Below are positions 29,575 to 38,928 of a stretch of DNA of 64,000 nucleotides, in pieces. A model generated the notes under the pieces. The model was given only the letters and a program-made list of their open reading frames with translations. It ran no database searches and was not told the origin of the DNA. The stretch's first letter is position 1; each line of letters begins with the position of its first letter. The stretch comes from Collinsella sp. Its GTDB lineage: Bacteria; Actinomycetota; Coriobacteriia; Coriobacteriales; Coriobacteriaceae. The translations under genes and the position numbers were made by a program. The DNA lies in assembly GCA_019419505.1 (NCBI GenBank), contig DXZS01000017.1, positions 1 through 64,000 on the forward strand, written 5' to 3'.

Positions 29575-30519
29575 ATGCCCGCGCTCATTACGCATCATCT
29601 GTTTGGCGAGGAAAGCATCGACCGTCTTCCGCAGGGCGTCATCGCGTCCGACGAGGAGCACATCGCTTTTATCCTGGGCAACCAAGGCCCCGACCCGTTT
29701 TTCTTTCACATTCTGACACCGCGTGTTTCCGACTGCACGCTGCTGGCGCAGGTCATGCACCGCTCGCGCATGTCGCGCCAGTTCTCATGCCTGCGCGATG
29801 GCGTGTCGCACCTGCAGCCGCGCGATGCCAATCTGGGTCGCGCGTTTGCGCTGGGCCTGCTGTCGCACTATGTGCTCGACCGCAATGCCCACCCCTTTGT
29901 CTACGAGCAGCAGTTTGGCATTGTTGAGTCCGACCCCGAGCTGGAGGATTCGGGCAGTCAGGTTCACGCCGTGCTCGAAAGCGACTTGGACGTGCTGATG
30001 CTGCAGCTCAAGCGCGATGGGGCAACGGTCGAGGATTATCCGCCGGCGGGCGAGATCGTCACTACCGACCGCATCAATCGTGTTGCCGGCGTGCTGATGA
30101 GCTACGTCGCCGGGCGCGTGTACGGTATCGACATCCCGGCGGGGGAGTACGCCGGCGCCGTAGCCGACATGCAGCTGCTCTACCGCACTATCGAGCCGGC
30201 CGGTTCGGCCAAGACGCGCGCGATTGCCCTGCTCGAGGGCTTGGTGCACGATTATTCGCTGCTCGACGGCCTTGCGCACCGCGTGACGACCGAGCTGCCC
30301 GAGCGTACCGGCAACCTGGGCCACTTGGCATGGAAGAACCCCTTTACCGATGAAGTCTCGACCGAGAGCTTCCCTGAGGTCTTTGACCGCGCGCTGCTCG
30401 ATTACGAGTGCACGGTTGCCCGCTTTATCGAGACCGGCGATATGGAAGCCGTGACCAACCACGTCAATTACAGCGGTCGCGTGCTCAATGCCGATGAGGA
30501 GTTCGACCGCGAGGAGTAG
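29575..30519 (+). CDS. Zinc-dependent phospholipase C-like protein
   Basis: 314 residues. The N-terminus (ALITHHLFGEES) and the ALGLLSHYVLDRNAHPFV segment match the zinc-dependent phospholipase C domain, where His and Asp bind metal. No signal peptide is visible, so the protein is probably cytoplasmic and its true substrate is unclear. The ATG at 29575 follows GAAAGGAAC; the frame ten codons upstream lacks a site. It lies behind the two-component pair. Confidence 0.75.
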   Translation: MPALITHHLFGEESIDRLPQGVIASDEEHIAFILGNQGPDPFFFHILTPRVSDCTLLAQVMHRSRMSRQFSCLRDGVSHLQPRDANLGRAFALGLLSHYVLDRNAHPFVYEQQFGIVESDPELEDSGSQVHAVLESDLDVLMLQLKRDGATVEDYPPAGEIVTTDRINRVAGVLMSYVAGRVYGIDIPAGEYAGAVADMQLLYRTIEPAGSAKTRAIALLEGLVHDYSLLDGLAHRVTTELPERTGNLGHLAWKNPFTDEVSTESFPEVFDRALLDYECTVARFIETGDMEAVTNHVNYSGRVLNADEEFDREE

Positions 30520-30620
30520 GGCTCGTGCGTGCCCCTTTGCCGAATCCTTACCGGCGGTTCTGGACAATTGGAGTACGATGAACTAACTGCATATCGGGCG
30601 AATACGAAGGGTCCCTGTCC

Positions 30621-31880
30621 ATGAAATACACCAAGCTCGAGCGTAACTGGGTTATGTATGATGTGGGCAATTCGGCCCTCGTGCTGCTCAATACCTCGGT
30701 GGTGCCCATTTACTTTAACGCCATCAATACCGGCGCTTCCTCGGCCGACCTGGTGGTCGCCTGGGGCAATGCGCAGACGATCGCCTCGCTGGTCATCGCC
30801 ATGCTCATGCCCATTCTGGGCGCGCTTGCCGACTACGCTGGCAACAAGATCAAGTTCTTCTTGGGCTTCTTCCTCACGGGCCTGGTGCTTTGCCTGGCGC
30901 AGGCTATCCCAATGTCCGCCATGGCATTTTTGACCGTGTACGTGCTGTGCACCATCGGACTTAACTCTTCTATGACGTTCTACGACGCCATGCTGCCCGA
31001 CATTACCACCGACGAGCGCATGGACGTCGTGTCCAGCTCGGGCTATGCCTGGGGCTACATCGGTTCCACCGTGCCGTTCGTCATCTGCCTGGCGCTCATC
31101 ATGGGTGGCCCCGCTCTTGGCGTCCCCACCATGCTGGCAACGCGTCTGTCGTTTATCATCACTGGTGCCTGGTGGCTCATCTTTACCTTGCCGCTCATTC
31201 GCACCTATAAGCAAAAGTACGGTCGCGAGCGCGGTCCCCAGGACACCATCGGCCACATCGTGGGCGGTGTGTTCTCCGAGGTCGGACACACCATGCGCGA
31301 GATCGCCCACAACAAGACCGTGCTGGTCTACATGATCGCGTTCTTCTTCTATATCGATGGCGTGCACACGGTCATTTCCATGGCCACCAGTTACGGATCG
31401 GCCTTGGGCATCGATTCGACGCAGCTGGTCCTGGCGCTGCTCGTCACGCAGTTTGTTGCTTTTCCGTCTGCCATCATTTACGGCAAGCTCGCCGGCCGCG
31501 TGGGCACGCTCAACATGATCTTGGTGGCAGTCGCCGCCTATATGGGCATCGTGCTCTTTGCCGCGTTCTTCCTAAAGACCGCCTTTGAGTTTTGGGTGCT
31601 TGCCATTTTGGTCGGCCTGTTCCAGGGCGGCGTGCAGGCGCTCAGCCGTAGCTACTTTGGCCGCATTATCCCCAAGGAAAAGTCCAACGAGTACTACGGC
31701 TTCTTTGACATCTTTGGTCGTTATGCAAGCGTTATGGGCACCTTCCTGGTGTCGGTCGTCACCTCGCTGACCGGCAACCCGTCGCTGGGCGTCCTTTCCA
31801 TTGGTGTGCTGCTGGTCGTTGGCTTTATGCTGCTGGTCCGCCTGTCCCGCATGACTCGGGCGGCAGAGCATGCCGCATAG
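30621..31880 (+). CDS. MFS transporter, UMF1/Atg22-like
   Basis: 419 residues with about 12 hydrophobic segments. The start KLERNWVMYDVGNSALVLLN is characteristic of the UMF1 branch (bacterial relatives of vacuolar effluxer Atg22). SRSYFGRIIPKEKSNEYYGFF matches the second conserved motif. The substrate is unknown; amino-acid efflux is known for eukaryotic relatives. Confidence 0.87.
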   Translation: MKYTKLERNWVMYDVGNSALVLLNTSVVPIYFNAINTGASSADLVVAWGNAQTIASLVIAMLMPILGALADYAGNKIKFFLGFFLTGLVLCLAQAIPMSAMAFLTVYVLCTIGLNSSMTFYDAMLPDITTDERMDVVSSSGYAWGYIGSTVPFVICLALIMGGPALGVPTMLATRLSFIITGAWWLIFTLPLIRTYKQKYGRERGPQDTIGHIVGGVFSEVGHTMREIAHNKTVLVYMIAFFFYIDGVHTVISMATSYGSALGIDSTQLVLALLVTQFVAFPSAIIYGKLAGRVGTLNMILVAVAAYMGIVLFAAFFLKTAFEFWVLAILVGLFQGGVQALSRSYFGRIIPKEKSNEYYGFFDIFGRYASVMGTFLVSVVTSLTGNPSLGVLSIGVLLVVGFMLLVRLSRMTRAAEHAA

Positions 31881-31994
31881 GAGCGAGCGGCTATTGTGCC
31901 TGTCCACGGTACTCTTTTGGGGTTATCCGCAATAAACATTGCGACTTGCGAGCAATGATTTGCCCAAGTGGGTATGATGGAATCAGCTAGATCG

Positions 31995-32030
31995 CGGGGC
32001 GTCGCCTGTGTTTGGCGGCGTCCCGTTTTT
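31995..32030 (+). terminator. Terminator just before the glycosyltransferase gene
   Basis: CGGGGCGTCGCC pairs with GGCGGCGTCCCG over a 7-nt loop and is followed by TTTTT. TATGAT at about 31973 may be a -10 upstream of it, so this could act as an attenuator as well as ending the transporter transcript. Confidence 0.75.
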
Positions 32031-32051
32031 GTGTTGCAGGGAGGGTAAGGC

Positions 32052-33239
32052 ATGAACGCCACGGTCGTGATTCCAACGTATTGGGCGGGCGATGACGCTT
32101 GCGCAAACGCCCCTGGCACCTATGACCATTCGACGCGACTCAACGCCGACAATCCCGAACTCGACCGCTGCCTGGCCTCGCTTGAGCAGGTACGTGACAT
32201 CCCGCGCATCATCCTTTTGGTGGTCTGTCCCGTTTCTGCCACAGCCGATGTGTCGCTGCGCGTGCACGAGATTGTCGACGCGCATCCCACGCTCAAGGTC
32301 ACCGTTGTCACCAACACCCAGGCCTCGCGCATCGCAGACCGGGTTGCTCAGATCGCACCCAAGGGTTCGGGCGAGTGCGTGAGTCTGCGAGGCTACGGCG
32401 CCATCCGCAACATGGGGCTAGCCTGTGCCGCTGTGCTGGGGCATGACGCGGTTATCTTTTTGGATGACGATGAGACTGTCATCGACGCTGACTTTATGAA
32501 GCGCGCGACCTATGCGCTGGGCCAGCAGACGCGTCAGGGCCTGCTGATTTTGGTCAAGAGCGGTTACTTTTACGATCGCGACGGATCCCCGCTGGCGCCC
32601 ACGGACAAGGTGGGCATCTGCCATCGTTGGTGGACCAAGCGCATCGAGTTCAACCGTTGGATGAAAAAGGCGCTCTCGGGCACCCGCATCTCGCGCTCCA
32701 ACTACGTGTGCGGCGGCCTGATGGCCCTGCACGCCCGCGCCTTTACGCGTGTGGCCTTTGATCCGTTTATCACCCGTGGCGAGGACCTGGATTACCTCTT
32801 TAACATGCGCATGTTTGGCTATGACGTGTGGTTTGACAACGAGTGGGCCGTTCGTCACCTGCCGCCCGAGTCCGAGAAGCGCTCACCGCGCTTTATGCAG
32901 GATGTATACCGTTGGTACTACGAACGGGCCAAGTTGACATTCGCCGCGCATCAAAAGGAGCTCATTCCCGTTACGGCGGCATCGCTCATGCCCTACCCGG
33001 GCCCGTGGATTTCGCGCGAGCTCGACGACCGCGTGCGCAAGACCGCTATGGTCCGCAGCATGTTTACCCGCGAGCACGAGGGCTACCTGCACATCTGGCG
33101 CCATGGTATCGACGAGGCAAAGGCCTATGCGCGCCAAAACGCTGCAAGCTATCTGCGTTTCCAGAGCTTTTGGCCCAAGATCATGGACGGGCTTTGGCGT
33201 GACGCACAACTGACCAGCATCCTGGAGGGGACTGAATGA
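32052..33239 (+). CDS. Family 2-like glycosyltransferase
   Basis: 395 residues. The start NATVVIPTYWAG and the acidic VIFLDDDETVID (the DxD nucleotide-sugar/metal site) show a GT-A fold. A later ITRGEDLDYLFNMRMFG resembles the ED motif of GT2 enzymes. No membrane helix is evident, so it acts in the cytoplasm; donor and acceptor are unknown. It overlaps the next kinase gene by four bases (ATGA), so the two are translationally coupled. Confidence 0.85.
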   Translation: MNATVVIPTYWAGDDACANAPGTYDHSTRLNADNPELDRCLASLEQVRDIPRIILLVVCPVSATADVSLRVHEIVDAHPTLKVTVVTNTQASRIADRVAQIAPKGSGECVSLRGYGAIRNMGLACAAVLGHDAVIFLDDDETVIDADFMKRATYALGQQTRQGLLILVKSGYFYDRDGSPLAPTDKVGICHRWWTKRIEFNRWMKKALSGTRISRSNYVCGGLMALHARAFTRVAFDPFITRGEDLDYLFNMRMFGYDVWFDNEWAVRHLPPESEKRSPRFMQDVYRWYYERAKLTFAAHQKELIPVTAASLMPYPGPWISRELDDRVRKTAMVRSMFTREHEGYLHIWRHGIDEAKAYARQNAASYLRFQSFWPKIMDGLWRDAQLTSILEGTE

Positions 33240-34579
33240 TCGACCGCCGCGCCCAGCGCGATAGTTCAATATCAATCTTTCGCATCATTGCCGTTGCCTG
33301 CGCCATTTGCGTGCTGGTGTACTTTATTTTTGCCTTGGTGACCGGTATCGAGCCGATCGCCACGGTGATTGCCTGCGCGCTGTTGTGCATCTTTCTGTGC
33401 ATCTTTATCTTTTTGACGCTCAATCCCGATTCGGTGCGCTCCCAGTACACCGAGGAGACGCTCTCGGTGGCCTCGGCCATGCTCGAGGACATTAAGGGCG
33501 GTCTGACGCAGGAGTCGGCGCGTTTGGTGTGCCGGCGCATTTTGCCCGAGACGCGCGCCATGACGGTGGCCATTACCGACGAGGACAACGTGCTTGCCTG
33601 CGCGGGCGAGTTTGAGGAAAAACTATTGCCAGATTCTCCCATCCACACGCTTGCCACGCGCTACGTTATCGAACATGGCATCGTTCAGTCGTTCAACCGT
33701 ATGGTGGATGTCGTGGGTTCGGACGGCTCGCACAACCAAGTCCCCGCCGGCATTATCGCTCCCATCAAGGTGGGCGATCGTACCGTCGGCACGCTCAAGT
33801 TCTACTACAAGACCCCGCGCGCCGTCGACCGTACCCAGTACGCACTTGCCTCGGGCTTTGCCGAGATCTTGTCCACGCAGCTCGCCATCCACGAGCTCGA
33901 GGTGCAAAAGGAACTCACGGCGCGCGCCGAGGTGCGTGCGCTGCAGGCGCAGATTAACCCGCACTTCCTATTCAACACGCTGAACACCATTGCATCGTTT
34001 ACGCGCACCGACCCGCTGCGGGCCCGCGAACTGCTTCGTGAGTTCTCATCGTTCTATCGTGCCACGCTCGACAACTCGGGATCGCTTATTCCGGTCTCGC
34101 GCGAGGTCGCACAGACCAAGCGCTACCTTACCTTTGAGAAGGCCCGCTTTGGCGAGGACCGCGTGCTTGCGACGTTCGATGTGTCCGGGGACGTGGAAGA
34201 TACGCTGGTGCCGGCGTTCGTGATCCAGCCGATTGTCGAGAACGCCGTACGTCATGGTATGGGCGATGACGACGCCCTGAGGATCGACGTGACCGTTCAC
34301 CAAGACGGCGAGGATGCAATCTTGATTGCCGTGGCCGATAATGGCGTGGGCATGGATGAGGGTACCGCCGCCAGACTGTTTGACGAGCGCTCTGCCCGTC
34401 CCGACGCCAGCTCTCCCCAGGGTGGCGGCGCCGGTGTGGCCATGCACAATATTTCGGAGCGCATCCATCGCTTTTATGGGCCGCACTCCTATACGCGTGT
34501 CGAATCGGCGCCGGGCAAGGGCACCAAAGTGCTCCTCCATCTTGATTTGTCAGAGAGCATCTTTGACATTCAAGAGTAA
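33236..34579 (+). CDS. LytS-like sensor histidine kinase 2
   Basis: 447 residues with the same build as kinase 1: two N-terminal helices (about 12-60), a GAF-like region, QINPHFLFNTLN with the phospho-acceptor His, and the ATPase motifs VENAVRHGM and DNGVGMDEG. The start overlaps the glycosyltransferase stop. It is clearly paralogous to the kinase at 27318-28709. Confidence 0.92.
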   Translation: MIDRRAQRDSSISIFRIIAVACAICVLVYFIFALVTGIEPIATVIACALLCIFLCIFIFLTLNPDSVRSQYTEETLSVASAMLEDIKGGLTQESARLVCRRILPETRAMTVAITDEDNVLACAGEFEEKLLPDSPIHTLATRYVIEHGIVQSFNRMVDVVGSDGSHNQVPAGIIAPIKVGDRTVGTLKFYYKTPRAVDRTQYALASGFAEILSTQLAIHELEVQKELTARAEVRALQAQINPHFLFNTLNTIASFTRTDPLRARELLREFSSFYRATLDNSGSLIPVSREVAQTKRYLTFEKARFGEDRVLATFDVSGDVEDTLVPAFVIQPIVENAVRHGMGDDDALRIDVTVHQDGEDAILIAVADNGVGMDEGTAARLFDERSARPDASSPQGGGAGVAMHNISERIHRFYGPHSYTRVESAPGKGTKVLLHLDLSESIFDIQE

Positions 34580-34651
34580 AATAAAAGGCTACGGGCTCAA
34601 CGTCATGCGACGGATGCCCGGCGTAGTTAGTTGACGAAAGGTTTTATCCCT

Positions 34652-35368
34652 ATGCTGCGTGCGATGATTGTGGATGATGAGGCGCCGGCTCGCTCGGAGC
34701 TTCGCTTCCTGCTCGAGCAAACGGGCAAGATCGGCACGATCACGGAGGCGTCGAGCGTCCGCTCCGCCATTGAGATGTTGATGGAAAGCCGCGTCGATGT
34801 CGTATTTCTCGATATCTCGATGCCCGGTGCTTCTGGTCTGCAGCTTGCCGAGGCACTGCATAAGCTTAAGAATCCGCCGGCGATTGTGTTTGTGACCGCG
34901 TATAGCGATCATGCCGTCGAGGCGTTCGACGTAGATGCCGTCGATTACCTAATGAAACCGGTTGAGGAGGCACGCCTGGATCGCGCGATCGAGAAGGTCA
35001 TGCAGCGCGCCAAGCCCGTCACGGACAGCAAGGCCACCATCGAGCGCATTCCGGTGGAAAAGGGCGGCCGTAAGGTCCTCATTCCCGTGGATGACATTCG
35101 CTTCATCATGGCCAAGGACGATTACTCCTGTATTTATACCGTCGATGATCGTTTTCTATCGACGACTTCGCTGGCTGAGTTCGAGGCCAAGCTTTGCGAC
35201 TTTGGCTTCTTTCGCGTTCATCGCCGCTATATCGTCAACTTGGCGTGCGTCACAGATGTCGAGACGGTGCCCTCGGGCGCTATCCAGCTGGGCATTACGG
35301 GCGTCGACGAACGCGTGCCGGTCTCGCGCCGCCGCGTTGTGCCGCTCAAGAAGGCCCTGAGCCTCTAG
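34652..35368 (+). CDS. LytTR response regulator 2
   Basis: 238 residues. The receiver has IVDDEAP, the Asp in VFLDISMPG and the Lys in YLMKPVEEA. The LytTR domain ends FFRVHRRYIVNLA. The ATG at 34652 has GAAAGG at a good distance. It pairs with kinase 2, and both are paralogues of the 27-29 kb pair. Confidence 0.93.
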   Translation: MLRAMIVDDEAPARSELRFLLEQTGKIGTITEASSVRSAIEMLMESRVDVVFLDISMPGASGLQLAEALHKLKNPPAIVFVTAYSDHAVEAFDVDAVDYLMKPVEEARLDRAIEKVMQRAKPVTDSKATIERIPVEKGGRKVLIPVDDIRFIMAKDDYSCIYTVDDRFLSTTSLAEFEAKLCDFGFFRVHRRYIVNLACVTDVETVPSGAIQLGITGVDERVPVSRRRVVPLKKALSL

Positions 35369-35459
35369 CACACTGGCCCCGCAGCCCTGTAGACCAATTG
35401 TCTGCGGAGCCGTGGGGCTTTTTGTATATACGTCGAATCGGTTTTGCAGAAGGGATCCC

Positions 35460-35927
35460 ATGAACAGTGCAAGCGCCAAGCGCATCGACATCATCTCGGA
35501 CACCCACGGCTATCTTTCGCCCGCGCTTCTGGACGAGCTCAAGGGCGCAGATCTGATCATCCACGCCGGAGACCTCACCTCAGAGATGGATTACGAGCAT
35601 CTATGCACCATCGCCCCCGTGCGAGCGGTCCTAGGAAACAACGACTACTACCGCGACTACGGCCCGGATGTAGACCGTCTGGCCCTCTTCACCTACGAAG
35701 GCCTCAAATTCGCCGTAGCCCACTACCGTGAAGACCTGCCTGTGGGATCCGTAGACGTAGCCATCAACGGTCACACCCACGTAACCAAAGAAGCCCAAGT
35801 GGGCCGCTGCCTGGTCCTCAATCCCGGCAGCGCCAGCTACCCCAGAGGCAGCCGAGGCCCCACCATGGCCAGAATGCTCGTCAAAGACGGCCATATCATA
35901 AGCACCAAGTTTATTGACCTAGAGTAA
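35460..35927 (+). CDS. YfcE-type metallophosphoesterase
   Basis: 155 residues, normal for the YfcE/MJ0936 family of small phosphodiesterases. The metal motifs are ISDTHG, HAGDLTS, GNNDYYRD, AVAHYRED and INGHTHV, all intact. It acts in the cytoplasm; the physiological substrate is unknown. GAAGGG precedes the ATG at 35460, which places the start just before the first motif. Confidence 0.92.
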   Translation: MNSASAKRIDIISDTHGYLSPALLDELKGADLIIHAGDLTSEMDYEHLCTIAPVRAVLGNNDYYRDYGPDVDRLALFTYEGLKFAVAHYREDLPVGSVDVAINGHTHVTKEAQVGRCLVLNPGSASYPRGSRGPTMARMLVKDGHIISTKFIDLE

Positions 35928-35938
35928 CCGCAACAAAA

Positions 35939-35969
35939 ACGGGGGATGCAGATTGCATCTCCCGTTTTT
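35939..35969 (+). terminator. Terminator after the phosphoesterase
   Basis: ACGGGGGATGCA pairs with TGCATCTCCCGT (one G-T) over three bases, then TTTTT. Confidence 0.85.
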
Positions 35970-36085
35970 CTTTGAGCCAAAGGCCGAAGTTCAACAAGAT
36001 CCATCAGACCAACCCCGCCGCGGAGCACGCGGGCTAGCCGCGCAGCGGCGCACGCCCGCAAAACTGGTTGAACAATGTGACGGCA

Positions 36086-36230
36086 GGGAGGGTCTCCGGG
36101 GCCGGCTGGCGCGGGTTAAGTTTGTCGCGAGTTCCGCACGCAAAGGAAAGCACTTAATGTGCTTTCCGTCTTGCGCAGGACTGTAGAGCAGCAAACTTAA
36201 CCCGCGCCAGCCGGCCCCGGAGACCCTCCC
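36086..36230. repeat. 145-bp nested palindrome
   Basis: Arms 36086-36124 and 36192-36230 are 39-bp perfect reverse complements. The spacer holds a second hairpin, GGAAAGCAC with GTGCTTTCC (36145-36167). It lies between the phosphoesterase and tRNA genes. Confidence 0.8.
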
Positions 36231-36262
36231 GGAGGGCCCAAAAAATATTTTCAAAAAAGTTG

Positions 36263-36292
36263 TTGCGCACCGGACAGACTTCTGTGTATACT
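36263..36292 (+). promoter_or_regulatory. Promoter of tRNA-Asp
   Basis: TTGCGC (36263) and TATACT (36287) are 18 bp apart and end about 47 bp before the tRNA. Confidence 0.6.
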
Positions 36293-36338
36293 AATTCCCG
36301 CAGCGCACGCGAGCGGAAACAAACGCGAACGCCTGCCT

Positions 36339-36416
<78 letters not shown>

Positions 36417-36424
36417 ACGCAATT

Positions 36425-36452
36425 AAAGCCACGTCTTCGGACGTGGCTTTTT
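36425..36452 (+). terminator. Terminator after tRNA-Asp
   Basis: AAAGCCACGTC and GACGTGGCTTT form a perfect stem around TTCG, followed by Ts. Confidence 0.9.
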
Positions 36453-36571
36453 GCGTTTGATAGGACCTTGATCCCATCGGTACCTTTCGCCCAAAACCAA
36501 ATCCTTCCAATTCCCGGACAAGCTCCGTTTGAGACATGTGCTCAAACAAGACGTTTGTTGCGCAACACCTG

Positions 36572-36600
36572 TTCAACGAAGCAGGGGGTTAGGTTATACT
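36572..36600 (+). promoter_or_regulatory. Candidate promoter of the Rrf2 gene
   Basis: TTCAAC and TATACT are 17 bp apart. The transcript would have a leader of about 150 nt. Confidence 0.45.
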
Positions 36601-36759
36601 GAATTGCACTGTGAGCCGTTTTTGATGCAAGAGGCTTCAAACGCGGCATTCAGTGGACACCCGTTTTGCTATTTGGGCGTCCATACGGTCATTGACGTCT
36701 CGACGTAAGCTCGGCCCCGGAGCTCGTTCGAGCTGTTCCTATTCCTTGAAAGGGGAAAA

Positions 36760-37245
36760 ATGGACATATCGAGGAAGACTGATTACGCCCTTCGCATGCT
36801 CGCGATGCTTGCCGAGGACCCGGAGCGTCTGCTTTCTGTTCGCACTGCCGCCGAAGAGGTCAATGTCCCGTATTCGTTTGCCCGTTCGATCCAACACGGT
36901 TTGGTTCAGGCCGGCATTGTGGAGAGCCTGCGTGGTGTTCATGGCGGCATGCGCCTTAAGGTGAGCCCCGACGATGTCACGATTCGTCAGGTTGTAGAGG
37001 CCGTTCAGGGCCCCATGGTTATGAACGACTGCACCGCCCCCGATGGCGACTGTGCGCGCATGGGCACGTGCTGCTATCATCCCCTGTGGGCCGGAGCCCA
37101 GGCACTGATGCGCGACTATCTCGATTCCGTTTCGCTCGGCGATATCGTCGCCCATCGCCAGTTCCCGGCCGTCGATCCCAAGTTCGCCGATCGCGATGCG
37201 TTTCCCGAGTACGCCGCCTGCGCGTATGCTTGCCGGGAGGAATAG
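36760..37245 (+). CDS. Rrf2-family transcriptional regulator
   Basis: 161 residues. The winged HTH start (MDISRKTDYALRMLAMLA) and the HGGMRL wing are typical. The effector loop has Cys at DCTAPDGDCARMGTCC, the usual place for an Fe-S cluster in IscR/NsrR-type members, so it likely senses iron-sulfur status, nitric oxide or redox stress. GAAAGGGG precedes the ATG. The MutY-like gene begins 21 bp downstream and is probably co-transcribed. Confidence 0.92.
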   Translation: MDISRKTDYALRMLAMLAEDPERLLSVRTAAEEVNVPYSFARSIQHGLVQAGIVESLRGVHGGMRLKVSPDDVTIRQVVEAVQGPMVMNDCTAPDGDCARMGTCCYHPLWAGAQALMRDYLDSVSLGDIVAHRQFPAVDPKFADRDAFPEYAACAYACREE

Positions 37246-37266
37246 CGCCGCATAAGGAGCATTGTC

Positions 37267-38172
37267 ATGATTCAGGACCCCTTTCGTTCGATGATTCGTT
37301 CGGAAGGGGTCCTGCGTTATCGCGACCTTCCGTGGCGCCGCACGCGCGACCCGTACATTATTTGGCTTTCCGAGGTTATGCTGCAGCAAACGCAGGTGCC
37401 GCGTGTGGAGACGCGTATGCCCGCGTGGCTCGATCGCTTTCCAACCGTGCAGGCGCTTGCCCAGGCCGCGCCTTCCGATGTTTTGGACGCTTGGCAGGGG
37501 ATGGGCTACAACCGACGCGCCCTGGCGCTCCACAAGGCCGCTCAGCGCGTTGTAGAGGACTGGGACGGGAAGTTTCCACGTGAGACGCGCGACCTGGTCG
37601 CCCTGCCCGGTATTGGCCCGGCGACGGCGCAGGGCATCCGGTCGTTCGCGTTCGATCTACCGGGTGTGTATCTGGAGACCAACGTGCGCACGGTCTTTCT
37701 GCATCATTTCTTTCCCGATGTGCCGGCCGTTCCTGATCGCGAGCTGGTGCCGCTGATTCAGGCCGCCTGTCCGGCGGCTCCCGGCGCGACGGCGGATGAG
37801 ATTGCTCCCTTTGCCGTGCCGCTCGATGATGCCGACACACCGCGCGCATGGTATTACGCGCTGCTGGATTATGGCGCGTATCTTAAGAAGATGCTGCCCA
37901 ATCCGTCCAGGCGCTCGGCGAGCTATAGCCGTCAGTCCAAGTTTGAGGGCTCGCGCCGTCAAAAGCGCGCCCACATCGTGCGCATGCTGCTGGCAGCGCG
38001 CGATGGGCAGCCGGCGGGTATTACGCTCGATGAAGCCGTTGCAGGCGTTAACGAGATGGAGGCGGCAGCCGGCCGAGAGCCGGTCGAGCGCGAGCTGGTC
38101 GCGAGCATTCTGACCGATCTGGAGCGCGAGGGCTTCTGCCGCTCCGAGGGCGATCGTTGGCTGAGCGTATAG
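37267..38172 (+). CDS. mutY: MutY-like adenine DNA glycosylase without Fe-S cluster
   Basis: 301 residues. The HhH-GPD fold shows the catalytic Glu in EVMLQQTQV and the hairpin LPGIGPATAQGI. Where MutY normally reads LDGNVKRV with the catalytic Asp, this protein has LETNVRTV. The four Cys of the usual [4Fe-4S] loop are absent (NPSRRSASYSRQSKFEG instead), and there is no full C-terminal MutT-like domain. It probably removes adenine mispaired with oxidised guanine, though specificity could differ. Such cluster-less members exist in other bacteria. Confidence 0.8.
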   Translation: MIQDPFRSMIRSEGVLRYRDLPWRRTRDPYIIWLSEVMLQQTQVPRVETRMPAWLDRFPTVQALAQAAPSDVLDAWQGMGYNRRALALHKAAQRVVEDWDGKFPRETRDLVALPGIGPATAQGIRSFAFDLPGVYLETNVRTVFLHHFFPDVPAVPDRELVPLIQAACPAAPGATADEIAPFAVPLDDADTPRAWYYALLDYGAYLKKMLPNPSRRSASYSRQSKFEGSRRQKRAHIVRMLLAARDGQPAGITLDEAVAGVNEMEAAAGREPVERELVASILTDLEREGFCRSEGDRWLSV

Positions 38173-38191
38173 CTCGCTCAAATTATAAGGT

Positions 38192-38221
38192 TTAGATTTT
38201 CGGCAGGGGGTACCATATAAT
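38192..38221 (+). promoter_or_regulatory. Candidate promoter of rubrerythrin
   Basis: TTAGAT and TATAAT are 18 bp apart, about 50 bp before the start codon. Confidence 0.45.
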
Positions 38222-38270
38222 AAGGCCGCCCGAAGCCTACGGGCGGCATGTGTTGAAGGGAAGTACACCT

Positions 38271-38810
38271 ATGGATTTTGAGAACTCTCAGACCAAGAAG
38301 AACCTCGAGACCGCTTTTGCCGGTGAGTCCCAGGCGCACACCAAGTATCGCTACTACGCATCTAAGGCCAAGAAGGATGGCTACGTGCAGATCTCGAATA
38401 TCTTTGCCGAGACCGCGGGCAACGAGTCCGAGCACGCCAAGCTGTGGTTTAAGTATCTGCACGACGGCGCCGTTCCCGACACCCTGGACAACTTGCGTGA
38501 TGCCGCTGCGGGCGAGAACTACGAGTGGACCACGATGTACGACGAGTTTGCCAAGACCGCCGAGGAAGAGGGCTTTGCCGAGATTGCTGCAAAGTTCCGT
38601 GGCGTCGGTGCCGTCGAGAAGGCTCACGAGGAGCGCTACAACAAGCTCGTCGAGCGCATTGAGTCGGGCGAGGTGTTTGAGCGCGAGGGCGTAAAGGTGT
38701 GGAAGTGCCTGAACTGCGGGCACCTGCATGTGGGTGCCGAGGCGCCTGAGGTGTGCCCGGTGTGCAACCATCCCAAGGCGTACTTTGAGGAGCAGGTGGT
38801 GAACTACTAG
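38271..38810 (+). CDS. Rubrerythrin
   Basis: 179 residues. A four-helix diiron domain with ExxH-type ligands (FAGESQAHTKY, AGNESEHAKLWF, EEGFAEIAAKF, EKAHEERY) is followed by a C-terminal rubredoxin-like domain with CLNCGH and CPVCNH. It reduces hydrogen peroxide in the cytoplasm of anaerobes. The ATG at 38271 follows GAAGGGAAG. Confidence 0.95.
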   Translation: MDFENSQTKKNLETAFAGESQAHTKYRYYASKAKKDGYVQISNIFAETAGNESEHAKLWFKYLHDGAVPDTLDNLRDAAAGENYEWTTMYDEFAKTAEEEGFAEIAAKFRGVGAVEKAHEERYNKLVERIESGEVFEREGVKVWKCLNCGHLHVGAEAPEVCPVCNHPKAYFEEQVVNY

Positions 38811-38830
38811 CGCTTGGCGCTGGCTGCTGC

Positions 38831-38928
38831 GGAGCGCAGGGCGGGAGGCCGGATTGCCTTCCCTTCCCGCTCACGGCTCCGCAGGGTCGCGTTGAGGGAA
38901 GGCAATCCGGCCTCCCGCCCTGCGCTCC
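38831..38928. repeat. 34-bp perfect palindrome after rubrerythrin
   Basis: 38831-38864 and 38895-38928 are exact reverse complements around a 30-nt spacer. No T-run follows. It may end or protect the rubrerythrin mRNA. Confidence 0.75.
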
